A stretch of DNA of 64,000 bases from an uncultured Selenomonadales bacterium (GTDB taxonomy: Bacteria > Bacillota > Negativicutes > Acidaminococcales > Acidaminococcaceae), in contig ONAV01000001.1 in assembly GCA_900315925.1 (NCBI GenBank), positions 58,557 through 122,556 on the forward strand, read 5' to 3'. Below the pieces are notes generated by a model. That model made no database searches. It worked only from the letters and a program-made list of their open reading frames with translations, and was not told where the DNA came from. The position numbers were made by a program, and so were the translations under genes. Shown in pieces: positions 25,809 through 38,700 of the stretch; position 1 is the stretch's first letter, and each line of letters starts with the position of its first letter.

Positions 25809-25837
25809 ATTTTATCAGAAAGTATACATTTCGACAA
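25809..25837 (-). promoter_or_regulatory. promoter of the substrate-binding lipoprotein gene
   Basis: Minus-strand TTGTCG (25837-25832), 17-base spacer, TAAAAT (25814-25809). A second TATAAT-like box lies further downstream near 25790. Confidence 0.5.
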
Positions 25838-25880
25838 TACCGCGTTATAAAAGTCGCAAAAGAATAATGAGCTGCGTGTA

Positions 25881-25912
25881 ATACTAAAAACCCGCATGGT
25901 CCGGATGCGGGT
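25881..25912 (-). terminator. minus-strand terminator-like hairpin
   Basis: ACCCGCAT (25890-25897) pairs with ATGCGGGT (25905-25912). On the minus strand the stem is followed by TTTTTAG. No gene on that strand ends just before it, so it may insulate the lipoprotein promoter or end an unseen transcript. The stem resembles the one at 24511-24544 (shared CCCGCATGGT). Confidence 0.55.
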
Positions 25913-25928
25913 CTTGTTGAAAAATGAA

Positions 25929-25957
25929 TTGCAAATTAAGGCTTGTTATGATATATT
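25929..25957 (+). promoter_or_regulatory. promoter of the 73-aa gene
   Basis: TTGCAA (25929-25934), 17-base spacer, TATATT (25952-25957), ahead of the small gene at 26012. Confidence 0.6.
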
Positions 25958-26011
25958 AACTATAAATTATCGTAAATAGTAATATTTATTGATAAACGAG
26001 AGGGAAAAGAG

Positions 26012-26233
26012 GTGGATGCAATCATGGAAGTAAACCGGGACGTAACGCGCCGGGATATTCTGTATGGCGTACTGAAACGGATGGATGAAGTTATCGACAG
26101 CATCAGCAACACGGTGAGCACCAAAGATTTCCTGGTGCGGGATATCATTTACGACCTGGACCGGCTGGAAGAGGCCAAACTGGCCCTTGTGGCGGTGCTG
26201 GAAGACATGCAGCAGGAAGAAATCAAGAATTAA
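26012..26233 (+). CDS. small helical protein of unknown function
   Basis: 73 aa if started at 26012. The ATG at 26024 (MEVNRDVTRRDILYG, 69 aa) is a strong alternative because AGAGGTGG lies eight to nine bases before it, whereas the spacing to 26012 is only about three. The protein is acidic, without Cys, signal peptide or membrane segment, and is predicted to form two amphipathic helices (DILYGVLKRMDEVIDSIS and VRDIIYDLDRLEEAKLALVAVLEDM). I do not recognise a family. It has its own promoter and sits alone between the binding-protein gene and the leader of exoprotein 2. A dimerising regulator-type helix pair is one reading, but no function is claimed. Confidence 0.7.
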   Translation: MDAIMEVNRDVTRRDILYGVLKRMDEVIDSISNTVSTKDFLVRDIIYDLDRLEEAKLALVAVLEDMQQEEIKN

Positions 26234-26285
26234 GGAAACGCTGATTAACCCGGCTGGCACACAAACTCATTTAATCAGCGTTTCC
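26234..26285 (+). terminator. large inverted repeat after the small gene
   Basis: Perfect 15-base arms GGAAACGCTGATTAA (26234-26248) and TTAATCAGCGTTTCC (26271-26285) with a 22-base loop start right after the stop codon. There is no U run, so termination by this hairpin alone is uncertain. It may be a processing or protein-binding structure. Confidence 0.55.
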
Positions 26286-26355
26286 GTAACGCAAATCGAA
26301 GGCAGAACCGTATACGGTCTGGCAGCAGGCAAAGGTCCGGAAAACTCCGGAACGA

Positions 26356-26391
26356 ACGCCCGTACCTGTAACAGGGTGCGGGCGTTTTTTT
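26356..26391 (+). terminator. intrinsic terminator upstream of exoprotein 2
   Basis: The GCGGGCG side of a CGCCCGTACC...GGTGCGGGCG stem is followed by seven T (26384-26391). Confidence 0.8.
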
Positions 26392-26397
26392 GTGCAG

Positions 26398-26427
26398 CGG
26401 CCTGCCGGTAATGGCAGGCCGTTTTTT
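26398..26427 (+). terminator. second intrinsic terminator in tandem
   Basis: CGGCCTGCC (26398-26406) / GGCAGGCCG (26413-26421), six-base loop, then TTTTTT. Two terminators in a row shield the exoprotein 2 promoter from upstream transcription. Confidence 0.85.
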
Positions 26428-26611
26428 GCTGCGGATTTTTCTGTTTGAAGCAAAACAGTCTGCAGAAAAATAAAGAATCTGTGCAAAAAATGAAAACTGC
26501 GGATTTAAAAAACGCGATTTTGTGAATTTTTGAAATTTGGCAGGCCCATGCGGTTAGAAAGTCAAAAAAAGCAGGGTGATTTTGTATAAATAAGTAGGAC
26601 AAGCCATTCTT
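26428..26611. promoter_or_regulatory. conserved upstream region of the exoprotein genes (copy 2)
   Basis: Matches 5040-5232 in blocks, with a few indels. No gene is seen in it. Confidence 0.6.
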
Positions 26612-26640
26612 TTGACACTATTTTTGTGCTATAATAATAA
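26612..26640 (+). promoter_or_regulatory. sigma-70 type promoter of exoprotein gene 2
   Basis: TTGACA (26612-26617), 17-base spacer, TAATAA (26635-26640), as in copy 1. Confidence 0.75.
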
Positions 26641-26687
26641 TGATGATTTATGTCCGGTTTTAATTGCTTATCATAGCGGCATATAAT

Positions 26688-26735
26688 GTAGTTAACAGCA
26701 CCCGGTTCGTTTTTGTCATGTCGGCGACATTCGGA
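26688..26735 (+). pseudogene. ghost of a tpsB 3' end in the exoprotein 2 leader
   Basis: Encodes STRFVFVMSATF in the same frame as the TpsB C-terminus (STRFDFVMSATF). The following TTCGGATGTGATTTGAGGGG also matches the bases after the real tpsB stop (53177-53195), apart from single changes. Confidence 0.78.
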
Positions 26736-26754
26736 TGTGATTTGAGGGGCATTT

Positions 26755-29700
26755 ATGAATAAGATTTACAAGATTATCTGGAGCGATGTTAGAAAGTGCT
26801 ACGTGGTTGTGGCGGAAATTGCCAGGAACCGCGGCAAGAGTAACGTGCGCACGATCGTGGAAGGCCTGGCCGCCCATTCGTTGGCCCGGGCCGGCCGCTG
26901 GGCGCTGCCTTTTGTGACGGCAGGCATCCTGCTGCAGCCGGTGAGCGCGTGGGCGAGCACGATTACGGACAAAAACGATAATTCAGTTATTAATGCAACC
27001 GATAAAGTGCATCAGTTGTATGCACAGGAGGTAGCAACAACCCACGACTTTGCCTTAAACCGTTTTCAGAAGTTTGAACTTACCAGGGGAGATATTGCGA
27101 ATCTGTATTTCCGGTTGGATAAGAACGGAGCCGATAAAGGGAGCCTTATCAATCTGGTAAACAGTAAAATTGATATCCAGGGTACCGTCAATGCAATCAA
27201 GGGCGGAAAAATAGACGGCAACCTGTTCTTTATCACTCCCACCGGCTTGACAGTAGGACCCCACGGCGTCATTAATGCGGGCACATTTACCGGACTGGTT
27301 CTGGAACCAGGAAGCCGGTTAGATGATCTTGGGCTATACCCTGACGGAACCTTCAACTCGTTATGGAATGAGAACGAACCCAACAAACTTGCCTATCAGT
27401 TCAACAACAGCTTATTTAAGTTCGGGCGGAAGAACAGCAGCGGTGAATATAACGCAACAGACCTGAAATTGGCGGAGGGAAAAAGGGGCAGCAACGGCAT
27501 GCCGTCGGAAGGCTTTATTGATATTTCCGGGCATATCAATACCCGTAGCGGCATTGTATTAGGTGCGGGCATTATCGATGTGAAGACCGGGGCGAAGCTC
27601 ACTTCAAATCATAAAATCAGTTTTGAAACTCTGGTCAATGCCGAAAACACCCAGGTTCAATTTGCAGACGATATGAATGTTTCTTTGACCATGGTTCAGG
27701 ATGCACCCACTGGCGACATCATTCTTAGGGCCGAGGCGGTCAGCGAATACGCCAAAAACCCAATCTCCAGCGAGACGTATGATGCCATTGCCAATCGAAA
27801 CAACACGGCTGAGGTGAACGTGGCCGGTGAGATTGAGTCGGACGGAAAGGCGGATGTTTCGGCCGACGCCAAGACCACATTTGATAACTCCACCTGGAAC
27901 CTGATCGATAAGTTCTTTAATCCCAGCGCCATTGCGCAAAACCTTTTGAACAATCTGGGCTTTAATATCACCGCAAACTGGGCGGTAAAAAACAATACGG
28001 CTTCCGTTAAACTGGCCAATACCGGAAGCATCAGTGCGGTCGGGGATGCGTCCCTTGGGGCCAATGCCAACGTAAAGGTTGTGTTGCGCGGCGCTACAGC
28101 CGGCAAGAAGGGGGAGGGAACCTCCACAGCCCTTCCGGTCAGTTCTACGGTTGTGGTCAGCACCAATAACAAAGCGGTCGTAGATGTGGAAGGTGATCTT
28201 TCTTCGACCACTGGGAACGTAACGCTTGATGCGAAGGCAAAGAGTTTTACGGATGCACAGGCCCGGGCGGAAACGCTTCCCAAGAACGATGCTGATCCTG
28301 CGAATCAGATTTATTTGGCTGTGGCCTGGGCTGCCGGAGACAATCTGGCTCAGGTTAACGTCAAGGATAAAATAGATACGGAGGGAAAACACAGCAAAAT
28401 TACCGCCGGGGGAAAATTCTCGGCTAAGGCGCATTCTATCACGGACATGGACGTAGAGACTTCTGTGGCCGCAGCGGATGAAACTTTCTTTTCCACTGCG
28501 ATTTCGGTCATTGATTACGATTCGGCTGCCAACGTAAACCTGGAGCGTTCCGTAGAGGCGCAGTCCATTGACGTGAAGGCCGAAAACGAAGTGGCTAATA
28601 TGCATGTTACAGCGGCAGACGGCTTCGGAGAAGGCAACGGCGCGTACGTGGGCAATGCCGACTATATTAAACTGCTCATTAAGGGAAATTCCAATGCCAA
28701 TGTAATCGCAGAAGCCATTAAAAACAAGTTCGGCTGGACGGGCGTTCAAACCGGCGGCAGTCTGCAGGGGCTGGAAAATGCCTTCAAAAATATCCAGAAG
28801 TATATTACAGCCGGAGCCGGCATCGGGGTGGTGGAAAACAGCAACTCTGCCAATGTAACCCTGGCGCCGGGAGCAGTACTCAAAGCAACGGGAGCAAACG
28901 GTGACGTAGCCATTTCGGCAAATACGCACATGGACAGTCTGCATCATACGGTAACCGGCGTGGCCAACAAGATGGAGCCGAATACGTCTTCCAACGTCGA
29001 TGTGGCCGCCGGTGTACTGTATAGCAAAATTGAAAACAACGCTGTCATCGATCTGAAGGGAAACAGTGGTACGGGGGTTACGCTGGAATCTGTGCAGGGC
29101 AGTGTAAATCTGAACGCTAAAACCGTGCAGACCTACGATCCGCTGGAACCGATTAAGGCGGTGCCGGAGCGGCTTCAAAAATTGTGGGAAGTATTGAGCA
29201 AAGATTTTGCCGGTGACTGGAAAGACTTATCCAATTTGCATTCTGAGGCGGTTACACTACAAAGAAGGGTAGAGGCCAATAATACGGTTTCGGAAACGGA
29301 CCGGACCGATTTTTTGGATATCGGTAATAAATTTTTTACGTTCCTCAACAATCAGATCAAACATACGGGGTCCGTTAACTCCCAGGTGCAGAAACTGGTT
29401 GCGGATATTTCCGATATTTTCAGTCCTTCTTCTTACACCAATTATTATTCCCGCAGCTATGCCGTGGATTCGAACGACAAACAGGGGAAAAACGTGGCGA
29501 TAGCAGGGTCCTTTAATATTGCGACCCTGCATAACAAGAGTATTGTGTCCCTCGGCGAAAAGGCAGATCTCAGGGCCGGAAAAAATATTACGGTGGACGC
29601 CAAGACGGATACCTATGTGATCAGCGGTACCGGAAACGGGGGCGAATACTTTGCCTTTTCGGAAAGCAACGGCAGCGGCGTGGGCGCCAGCTTTGCCCTG

Positions 29701-32700
29701 CAGGATTTTTCCGGGGACAGCCTGATCCTGTCCGGAAAAAATGTATCCATGACGCAAAATACGGCTGGGAACACCTGGACGGAAAAGGATAAGGACAATA
29801 AAGACGTTACGGTTTCCGGTACGATTGCTCTGCGTGCCGCCAACCATATGAATCAGAATGGCATCATCCTGAGCGCCGGCAAAGCGGATAACATGATGAG
29901 CGTATCCGGCAGCGTAAACGTGCTCAACGGCGACAGCAACAGTCTGGTGCTGATGGATGATGAGACCACGATCAACGGGAAAGGCGTATTGGAGCTGTCT
30001 GCCAACAACGATACCACGGTGACCAATATCGTAGGTGGTCTGGCGCTGGGCAGTGCCAAGACCAACGCATCCATAGGCGCAGGCGTGGCCATCAATGACC
30101 TGGGTGTGAACAGCATTGCGGTCATTGGTGATAACGGATTGGAGGCGAAAAAAGACGCAGGCGGAAACGAAACCAGCGAAGCAGCCGATACCCGGACGAT
30201 TGCCAATCAGGTCGTTACGCAAACGGACACGGATGATTTTACGAAAAAGACGATTGAAGATCAGAACAAAATTAAAGAGCATAATACCCTGGCAGAGGCC
30301 AGAAAACTTGCGGAAAAACGGGCGGTTGTCAGGAAGATGGGGTCAGATTTTACCCTGTCAGACAGCAAACTGTTTACATCGCTGGGGGTTAAAACGCAGG
30401 GATCTTCCAAAGGCACGCTGACCGTCAAAGACGTCCGTGCGAACAGCTACAGTGGCGGTACGTTAAATGCCGTAGCGCTGGAGGGCGCGTATAATTCGGA
30501 AAATCACAGCGGCTTTGATGCGATGAATAAATGGAGCAAAATAGGCGAAGCGACCCATGAGCAGGCGACCGTTGCGCTAAAAGGCCTGGTCGGTGTCCCG
30601 TTTTCGGTGATGGACCGGCTTTTTGACGTTAATAACTTAGAAATTTCCAAAGTTTGGGATTTCACAACTCTGCAGCCTATCCAGGCGCCCAACAACAATC
30701 CGTCGACCAATACCTTTAACGCAGCCGCGGCGGGCAGTGTCAGCTGGAACAATGTGACCAGCCGCACGGCGTCGTTTATTGACAATGTGAGCCTGACGCT
30801 TGGGAATGGTACAGAGGCGGGCACATTGCTGAATACGGCTTCCGACGATGTGTTCAGCGGCGCCTGGTCGGGTGCCGCTGCCGTGAACTGGTTTACCGGA
30901 GGCGCAGGTTCCGCTTCCAATAACAACGCCCATAAGGGCGGTCTGGGCACGGCCCTGGGCGTGAACAGCCTGAACCGTGATGTGAAGGCAGTCATCAGCA
31001 AAACAGCGATTTATGAAGCCGGCCGGATTGAAAACATGGCGATTAAGGAAGGGGCCGCAGCGGCGGCCGCATTGGGGATTGCAGTAACCAACGACAGCCA
31101 GGGGGCCGGTAACAACCTCGGCGTGGCCTTTGGGCTTTCCCTGAATAAGAATGACAGCGACGTGCACGCGTTATTGATCGATACCTCCTCCACGAACGGC
31201 CAAACCGAGAAAACTGTGATCAACAACAGCTCCTATGACGGAGACGTGCAGGTGGCCGGAGGACTGGACATTGCCTATACCAATGCCGGAAATAACGGAA
31301 GGGGCATTGCCGCAGGCATTACTGCTTCCGTCAGTGAGATTAAAAACGATATGCAAAGCGGCATTCAGGGCGGCTCCTTTACAGGTGTAAAGGATATGAA
31401 GGTTGCGGGTGAAGACGCCCTGACCCAAGTCAATGTAGCCGTAGCCCTGGGGGGAAGCACTTCGGAAAAGGGCTTCAACGGAACGGCTTCCCTGGCTTAT
31501 GCAGACCTGAAAAACATCAATCACGGATATATCAGCGGTACAACTGAAATCAACGCGACAGGCGAAGTATCCGTCACCAACCAGGATATCAGTACCAAAA
31601 AAGAAGTTACGGACGAGCAATCCGGTAAAACGGAAAGTAAGCTGAAAAATAAATACAGGCAGTATCTGGAAGACCGTAAGATCGATCCGACCGGAGAAAA
31701 GTATCTGAGCGCCGATACGAAAAATGCCAAAAGCGCGGTGGCCGGCAGCGATATTGTCAACATTGCGGTGGATGTATCCGGCGGCAAGAGCACTGCCGCG
31801 GGTGCTGCCATTACAGTTGGCAAGGTAACCAACAAATTCAGCTCTGATATAAAGAACAACCAGAACATCGTCGCAGATACTGTGAAAGGCGAAGCTAACG
31901 TACATACCAACATTGTGTCGGTGGCAGCTGGCGTCAGTGTCAGTACGCAGAACTTCGGCGGCGCAGGTTCCCTGTCCTTTAATGATCTGGACCAGGATAA
32001 CATTGTGTCCATGACCGGAAACCGGAGCGGAACCGCAAACGGGATTACAGCCAATACGCTGAGCGGTACCGCAAAGAACACCAGCCACATTGTGAATGTC
32101 ACCGGCGATTTTGCCGGTGGCAAGAATGCGGTGGGGTTTGGTATTGCCTATAACCGTATGGATGACACCACCGGCGTCTACGCGGCTAATAACCAGATCC
32201 GGGCGAAAACCGCGGAAACCGGCGTGGGCGTTTTACTGAACGCGGACAACGATGCCTATGCGCTGGCCCTGTCGGTAGGTGCGGCAGCGACATATAAAGA
32301 TAACGGCATGGTGGCTGCCCACGGTAACGTGGGCGTGAACCGGGGCCATAACGATACGGTTGCCGTAATCGGGGAAGATTTCGGAGGGCATCAATGGAAA
32401 CAAAACCCCGAAGAAGGCAGTGGGGATTGGGCCGTAAAAGATAAAATTATCAATGCGTCTTCCGTTGTGGCAAAGGCCACCGATAAAACCAGCAAGACGA
32501 CCATTGCCGGATCCGGCGAATTATCGATTAAATCTTCGACAGTTGCCTTGGGCGTGGGCCTTGCGTTAACGGAAAGCGACAAGGGATCCACGAAGGGTGA
32601 CGGCAAAGAAACCGTCCGGGCCGAAATCAACAACGCGGAGATTACGACGGTAACAGTTGGTGACAAGGCGCCTGTCATCAGCGCGGAAGCAAAGGATACT

Positions 32701-35700
32701 TCCAAGGCGACCACGGTCTCCGTGGGCGTGGGCCTTGTGAAAAGCGCGAAATTCTCCGCACAGGGTGTCGGGGCGGACGCCCGGATTAATAAAACCGTGA
32801 GCGCGGGGCTGAAGGACACCTCCATTGACGCCACAAGCGGCAGCAAAGCTGCGCTGGTTTCGACAAAAGCAACCACAACGTCTGCCTTAAAAACCGGTGC
32901 GGCTGCCATGCAGCTTTCCGGGCCGGATTCTTTCCTGGCCGGTGTGGTAGCGGTAGGCGTAAACCGGATTAAGGACAGCACCACAAGCGGAGTGACCTAT
33001 ACGGACAAGCCGACGCAGACTTCTATGAACGTGGGAAATCTGGATATCAGCGCCGTCAGCAAGGGGGAAATCCTCAGCGTTGGCATGGGCGCTTCGGCCG
33101 CTGTCAAGGGAATAGCAGCCGTAGGCGGTTCCGGCAGTCATAACTATATTGAAAACAATGTTACAGCTACCATAGAAAAGGCGGATATCAACAGCACGGG
33201 GAATGTGGGCGTCGTAGCGCAAAGCGATGAAGCCATCTCCAACTATGCCGGCGTATTGGACGTTGCGGCCGGTGGGCAGGGGGTATCTGCTGCTCTTGGC
33301 GTGACGGGATCGTATAACGAACTTACCGGGAAGACAAGTGCCAGGATTGAAAACAGCAACGTCGTGGCCACAGGCAGCGGCAGTCATACGATCAAGACGG
33401 CGAGCGCGCTGGCAAATAACACAGACAATGAAAAATACATGATCGACAGCGCGGTAGGCCGGAATACCTGGTCCAGCGGTTCCTTTGAAGAAGGGGAAGG
33501 GGATACCAAAAAATACGGCGTCAGCCGGCTGCAAAAAGGCCGTCGGGAAGAACAAAAAACCGGCGTGGTCGTGGATGCTTCTGCGACCCATTCCATTTCC
33601 TCGGTCATGGCTAACGGCGGCGTGGCTGTGGGACTGGGCGACAGCGGGATAGGGGCTTCCCTGGCCGGCGTGATCAACCTGAACTATGTAAGCGGCGAAA
33701 CAACCGCGAAAGTGCTGGATTCCCAGCTGAATACGGACACAACCCGCAGTGATGTAACCGTGCGTGCGGCCGATTATACAAATGTGGCGGAATTCAGCGG
33801 CGCAGCTTCGGTAAGTATTGGCGGCAAGGGCGCCGGCGCAGCCGGCTTTACCGGTACCACCAACGACGTTGACCGTGTGACGGCAGCGATCATCTCCACC
33901 ACGTCTGCTACCTGGGACAAAACCGAAAAACGCTATACAGTGACCGATTCTTCCAAAGAAAAAAATAAGGTATTTGCCAACAACTTTGCGGTGACGGCGG
34001 ACGCGAAGCAGGCGATGTCCGCCTTTAACCTGACCGGCGCCGTGGCCGGAGGCGAGGTTGGCAGTCTGCAGACCGGCGACAATGTGAATACTAATGATTT
34101 GAACAGTTCCACCGTTGCCATGGTGACCAATGCTACCGTCCGTGCCTCTGCCGACGATACGCAGGATGAGACAAAGGGAGCGAAGGTGCTGGCCAGCCAT
34201 GAAGAAGCCATCTATAACCTGAATGTAGAGGCCGGTGTAGCAGTCTCTCTGGACCCCAGAGGTGCGGCCGGTTCCCTGAATGTAGGATACGGCACGGTGA
34301 ATGATAATTCTGTCATCGTGGCCGATGTAGAATACAGCGATATTAAAGTAACGCCGAAAACACAGGGTGTTGCGGCAAAATCCAAATTATCCGTTGGCGC
34401 ATCCAACAGCAGCAAGCTGGACGCGACGCTGACTTCCGTCGGCGTATCGGCCGCTTTGTTCAGCGGAGCCGTGGGCAGCAGTATCGTTGTGAACCATATC
34501 AATACCGATGTAACCAGCCGGATTAAAGACAGTAATCTGGAGGCGGATACCATTGCCATCGACACGACCAATCGGCTGAAAGTCACCGACGCGACCGGCA
34601 CCGGCGCCGGCGCATTATTGGCCGGGATCGGCGTTGGCGTGGATGTAAGCACCTTTAATGACAGCGTCAGTACGATTCTGGATAAGAGTATGCTGACGGC
34701 AAACGACAATCTTACGATTAATACCAAGACCCAGCGGGAAATTGAATCCACCGTAGCCGGTGTGGGCATCGGCGCGGGCGGCATTTCCGTCAATGTACTG
34801 GCCGTTACGGTCAACGAAGGGATTGAGCAATTGGGTGTGGCACAGGATGCGGACGGAAAGGATACATCCTTCAGCCATACGGGTACGATCAACCAGGCCC
34901 TTTCTACCGTTAAAAAATCCATGGACACTACCATCGACGACCTTTTCTCCAAAAGTCTCTACGGCATGACTGATCAGGAAAAGGGCGAGATGAAAAAGCG
35001 GATGAAATCCGACCAAAAGAATCATAGTGTGGTGACCGGCACGGGCTTGCTTACGGAAGTGGGAAATGATTCCAAATTAAAGGTTAACAGCGGCGCCCTG
35101 ACGATCACGAATACTGAATTAAATGATGCGGACTTAAACGGAGGCAGCGGTTCTATGGGCGCGGCAGCCGTGAACGTGGCGGACGTGGTCTATCATCTGA
35201 ACGAACTGAATGTCATTTCGGTCAAAAATTCGTCCCTGGAAGGCGGCCGTGTGTCCCTGACAACCCATCAGGGGAATGTGACGAAGAACAAAGATGAAGC
35301 TATCCATCTTCAGACGGTGCAGGCTGGCGTAGGCGCCCTTGCCATCGGTGTCGGTTATGCGGGCCTTACGACCAAAGGCCAGACCGGCGTGGCGGTGGAA
35401 CAGGGCGTGTTGACCGCCACCAACGGGGATCTGACCGTAAAATCCACTGATGACGTACGAAGCAAGGCCGACATGATAGGCGTATCGGCGGGCGTGGTTG
35501 CCATTCCCGTCAGCGTGGCGCATAATACGAATATCGCCAATAACTTTGTGACCATCAAAGGCAGCACGCTGTCCGCATCCGTCAAGGAAACGGAGGAAAA
35601 CGGGGGACAGGAAGGCCAGCAGACCACGGAAAAAACACCGGCGTATATCAACCTGCAGACAGAACGCACCGGACGGGTGGCGGCCAAGACCGTCGGCGTA

Positions 35701-38700
35701 GGCGTAGGCGTAGGGGCTGTGATTGTAAATACGGCCAAGGTATACGACAAGAGCACGTCTTCGGTGACCTTGGAGTACGGAACCGGCCCCGACAATACCA
35801 ATACCAACAACGATACCAATACGACTACCGATACCAATACGGCGGCGTGGAATACCTTAACGGCGGATGCCATCCGGCTGGAAGCGGTGAATGCGCCCGT
35901 CGTGAAGGCGGAAGCCGGCGGTACCGGTGTGGCACTTCTGGGCGTTTCCGTCATGCAGAGCAATGCGGAGGCATATTCAAACGCCACCGTGGAGGTGGCA
36001 GACGGCTATAAACTGTTGGGAGATGCCGTATTGGCCAAGGCGGTGATCGGCAAAGAAGGAACCGACATGACCCATGCCGAGACCCATGGCGTCAGCGGAA
36101 CCGTAATCAGCGTTGCGCCCAACAAGGCCAAGGCTATCACGGAAACCACGGCCAGTGTGAACATGGGCAACGTAACCTATAAGACGGAAAAGAAAGAAAA
36201 AACGAAAGACGAACAGGGACAGGAAACGGAAAAGACCGTTACGGGATCGTATACGAACCTGGCCCTCATTACCCAGAACAATGCCAGCCGCAGGTCCATT
36301 TTAGGCAACACGACTATCGGGCTGGGCGTTTCCATCGGCACCGGCGACGCCAAGGCCACCGGCAACGATAAGAGCCTGGTGACGGCCAAAGGCGGAACCG
36401 ACGCCAACGCGGCCTCCAAACTGAAAAACCTGAAAATCAGCGCTGCCGGCAACGCTACGGCCAACGGCTTTGCGGACGGCGATTCCGGCGGCATTACGGC
36501 CTGGGGCGCCGCGGCGACCATTACGATGAGCACCAAGACCACCAATACGGCCTCCTTGTCCGGCGCGTGGGATGTGGCGGAAAATGCCGACATCGGAAGC
36601 CTGCAGCAGGTTACGTCCCGGGGAACCTCCAAGACCGGTGCAGGCGGGGTCATCAGCGTCACATGGGCCAACTCCGACGACACGGTGGAGATGAATACCA
36701 AAACGGAGCTGAAAGAAGGGACCCAGCTTAAGGCAGGCCAGAGCTATGTGATGGCCGCCAACAAGGTATACACCAATGCCTATGAAGGGGAAAACTACAA
36801 CAACCATATGAATGTGGGCGGCGTGATCCAGGTCTCGCCGGACATTAAATCCAAACAGGAAATCAAAAGCAACGCCAGCATCGATATCGGCAAAGGCGGC
36901 ACGGACGGTTCTTCCAGTACCCCGAAAACCAAAGTGGCCACAAGCAGGGGTCAGGTTTTCGACGCCCATTCTGATATTGACATGACCAATAAGGTGGAAG
37001 GCAAAGCCGGAGGCCTGGCGGAACATATCTATACCTATACGGATGCCTTTGTTACTTCGACTAATACGATTACCGTCAATGAAAATGCGGTATTGGAACA
37101 AAAAGGCGAATACGAAAGCGGCAGCGACATCACCCTGAGTAGCAGCGACAAAATTAAGATGAATCTGGTGGCCGAAGCTTATACCGGCGGGTTGGAAGGA
37201 ATGGTGCGGGCCCTGGTGGATGCACCGGTTACCCGGACCAACCGGGTGGACGTGAACGGAAAGCTGTCAAGCACCTATGACACGAACCTCTATGCAGGCG
37301 TGAACCCGGACGGAACCAAATCCTCCCTGAACATTACCGCTTTGGCCGAAGCCCACAACAATACGGTGATTCCGCCCTATACAAGTCCGGAGGTCGACCT
37401 GAAGCTGAAGAACAACCAGCAGGTGAAGGTCGGCAAAACTGGCAGCGCTACGTCTGTGCGCAATATCAATGTGACGGCGGATAACGGCACGGAATCCATT
37501 AAGAAAGATACAGTGGCGGTTTACTGGCTGTTCCTTGGTCAGAACAAAGACTCCAAAACTACCGGAACAGAAAATGGGCAGTCGAAAGTGGATGAGACCA
37601 ACAACAACTATGTAAATGTGGAAGGTCTCTTAAAGACGGGAATCCAGAACAATGTACGAATTGACATTAAAGGGGCGCTGGTTCCGAAGGTGAAACCTGA
37701 AGGCGGCCAGGAATATACGCCGGTGCCGGCGGACGCCGGGATTCCTGTTTATAACGGCGCCGATGTGTATGTCAACAACGTTAAAATTGAAAAAGGGTCC
37801 ACGGACGACACGATCATCAAACCGGAAGACATAAAGAACGGCGATATGGATTATGCCACCCAACTGGGTGAGCAGCTGGCTGCGCTGGAAAAACTGATCA
37901 GCGATTACGGTACGGACCAGGATAAGACGGAAAAGAAGACTGCTGCCTATCTGGGTTATGTGCAGCAGCGGCAGCGCATTCTGGAAGAGATGGAAAAACG
38001 GGGCCTGTTTAAGGATGAACTGGTGCCGATATATCAGAAAGATGAAGACGGCAGCTATAAAAAAGATAACAGCGGGAATTTAATTCCCGTACGGGATGCA
38101 GACGGCAGGATTCAATATGAACCAGGGGTTAAACGGGTATATACCACCAAAGGGTTTACCATCAGCTATGTGGAGATTCCGGATATTACTGTCAGCGGTG
38201 GCAGTATTGTGGTATGGTCTGACAATTTGTACGGGAAAGGAAAACTCCAGGCCAGCGGTGCGCCCCAGATCCAGATTACCAATGAGTCCAACGCCTATCT
38301 GAAGCTGAACAATATCACGGTTGGTGAGGAAGGCGGCGACATCCGTTTCAGGGGAACCAGTCTTAGCGCCGGGGATGCAGGCAAAGAACAGATTAATAAG
38401 CTGAACAAGGATACGAACAAAAAAGCGGAATTTGCGGAACTGTACAGCGATGCAGCTTCCGGCCGGGAAAGCGCTATTACCGTATTGAACGATCCCAAGA
38501 TTGGAAACGGAAATACACTTAGTGTAAAAGGCAACAATCAGGAATGGGAGTATACCTTCGTTCCGGATGTGGCGGTCCTTGGCAACATCAACAACCGTCA
38601 CGGTTTGGTCCGCATTGAAAACAAGAAGGGGAATATTGCCATCGGCACCGGCGTGAATTCGAAGGCGAATGTGAACGGTCGTATGGTGCAGTTGATTGCG

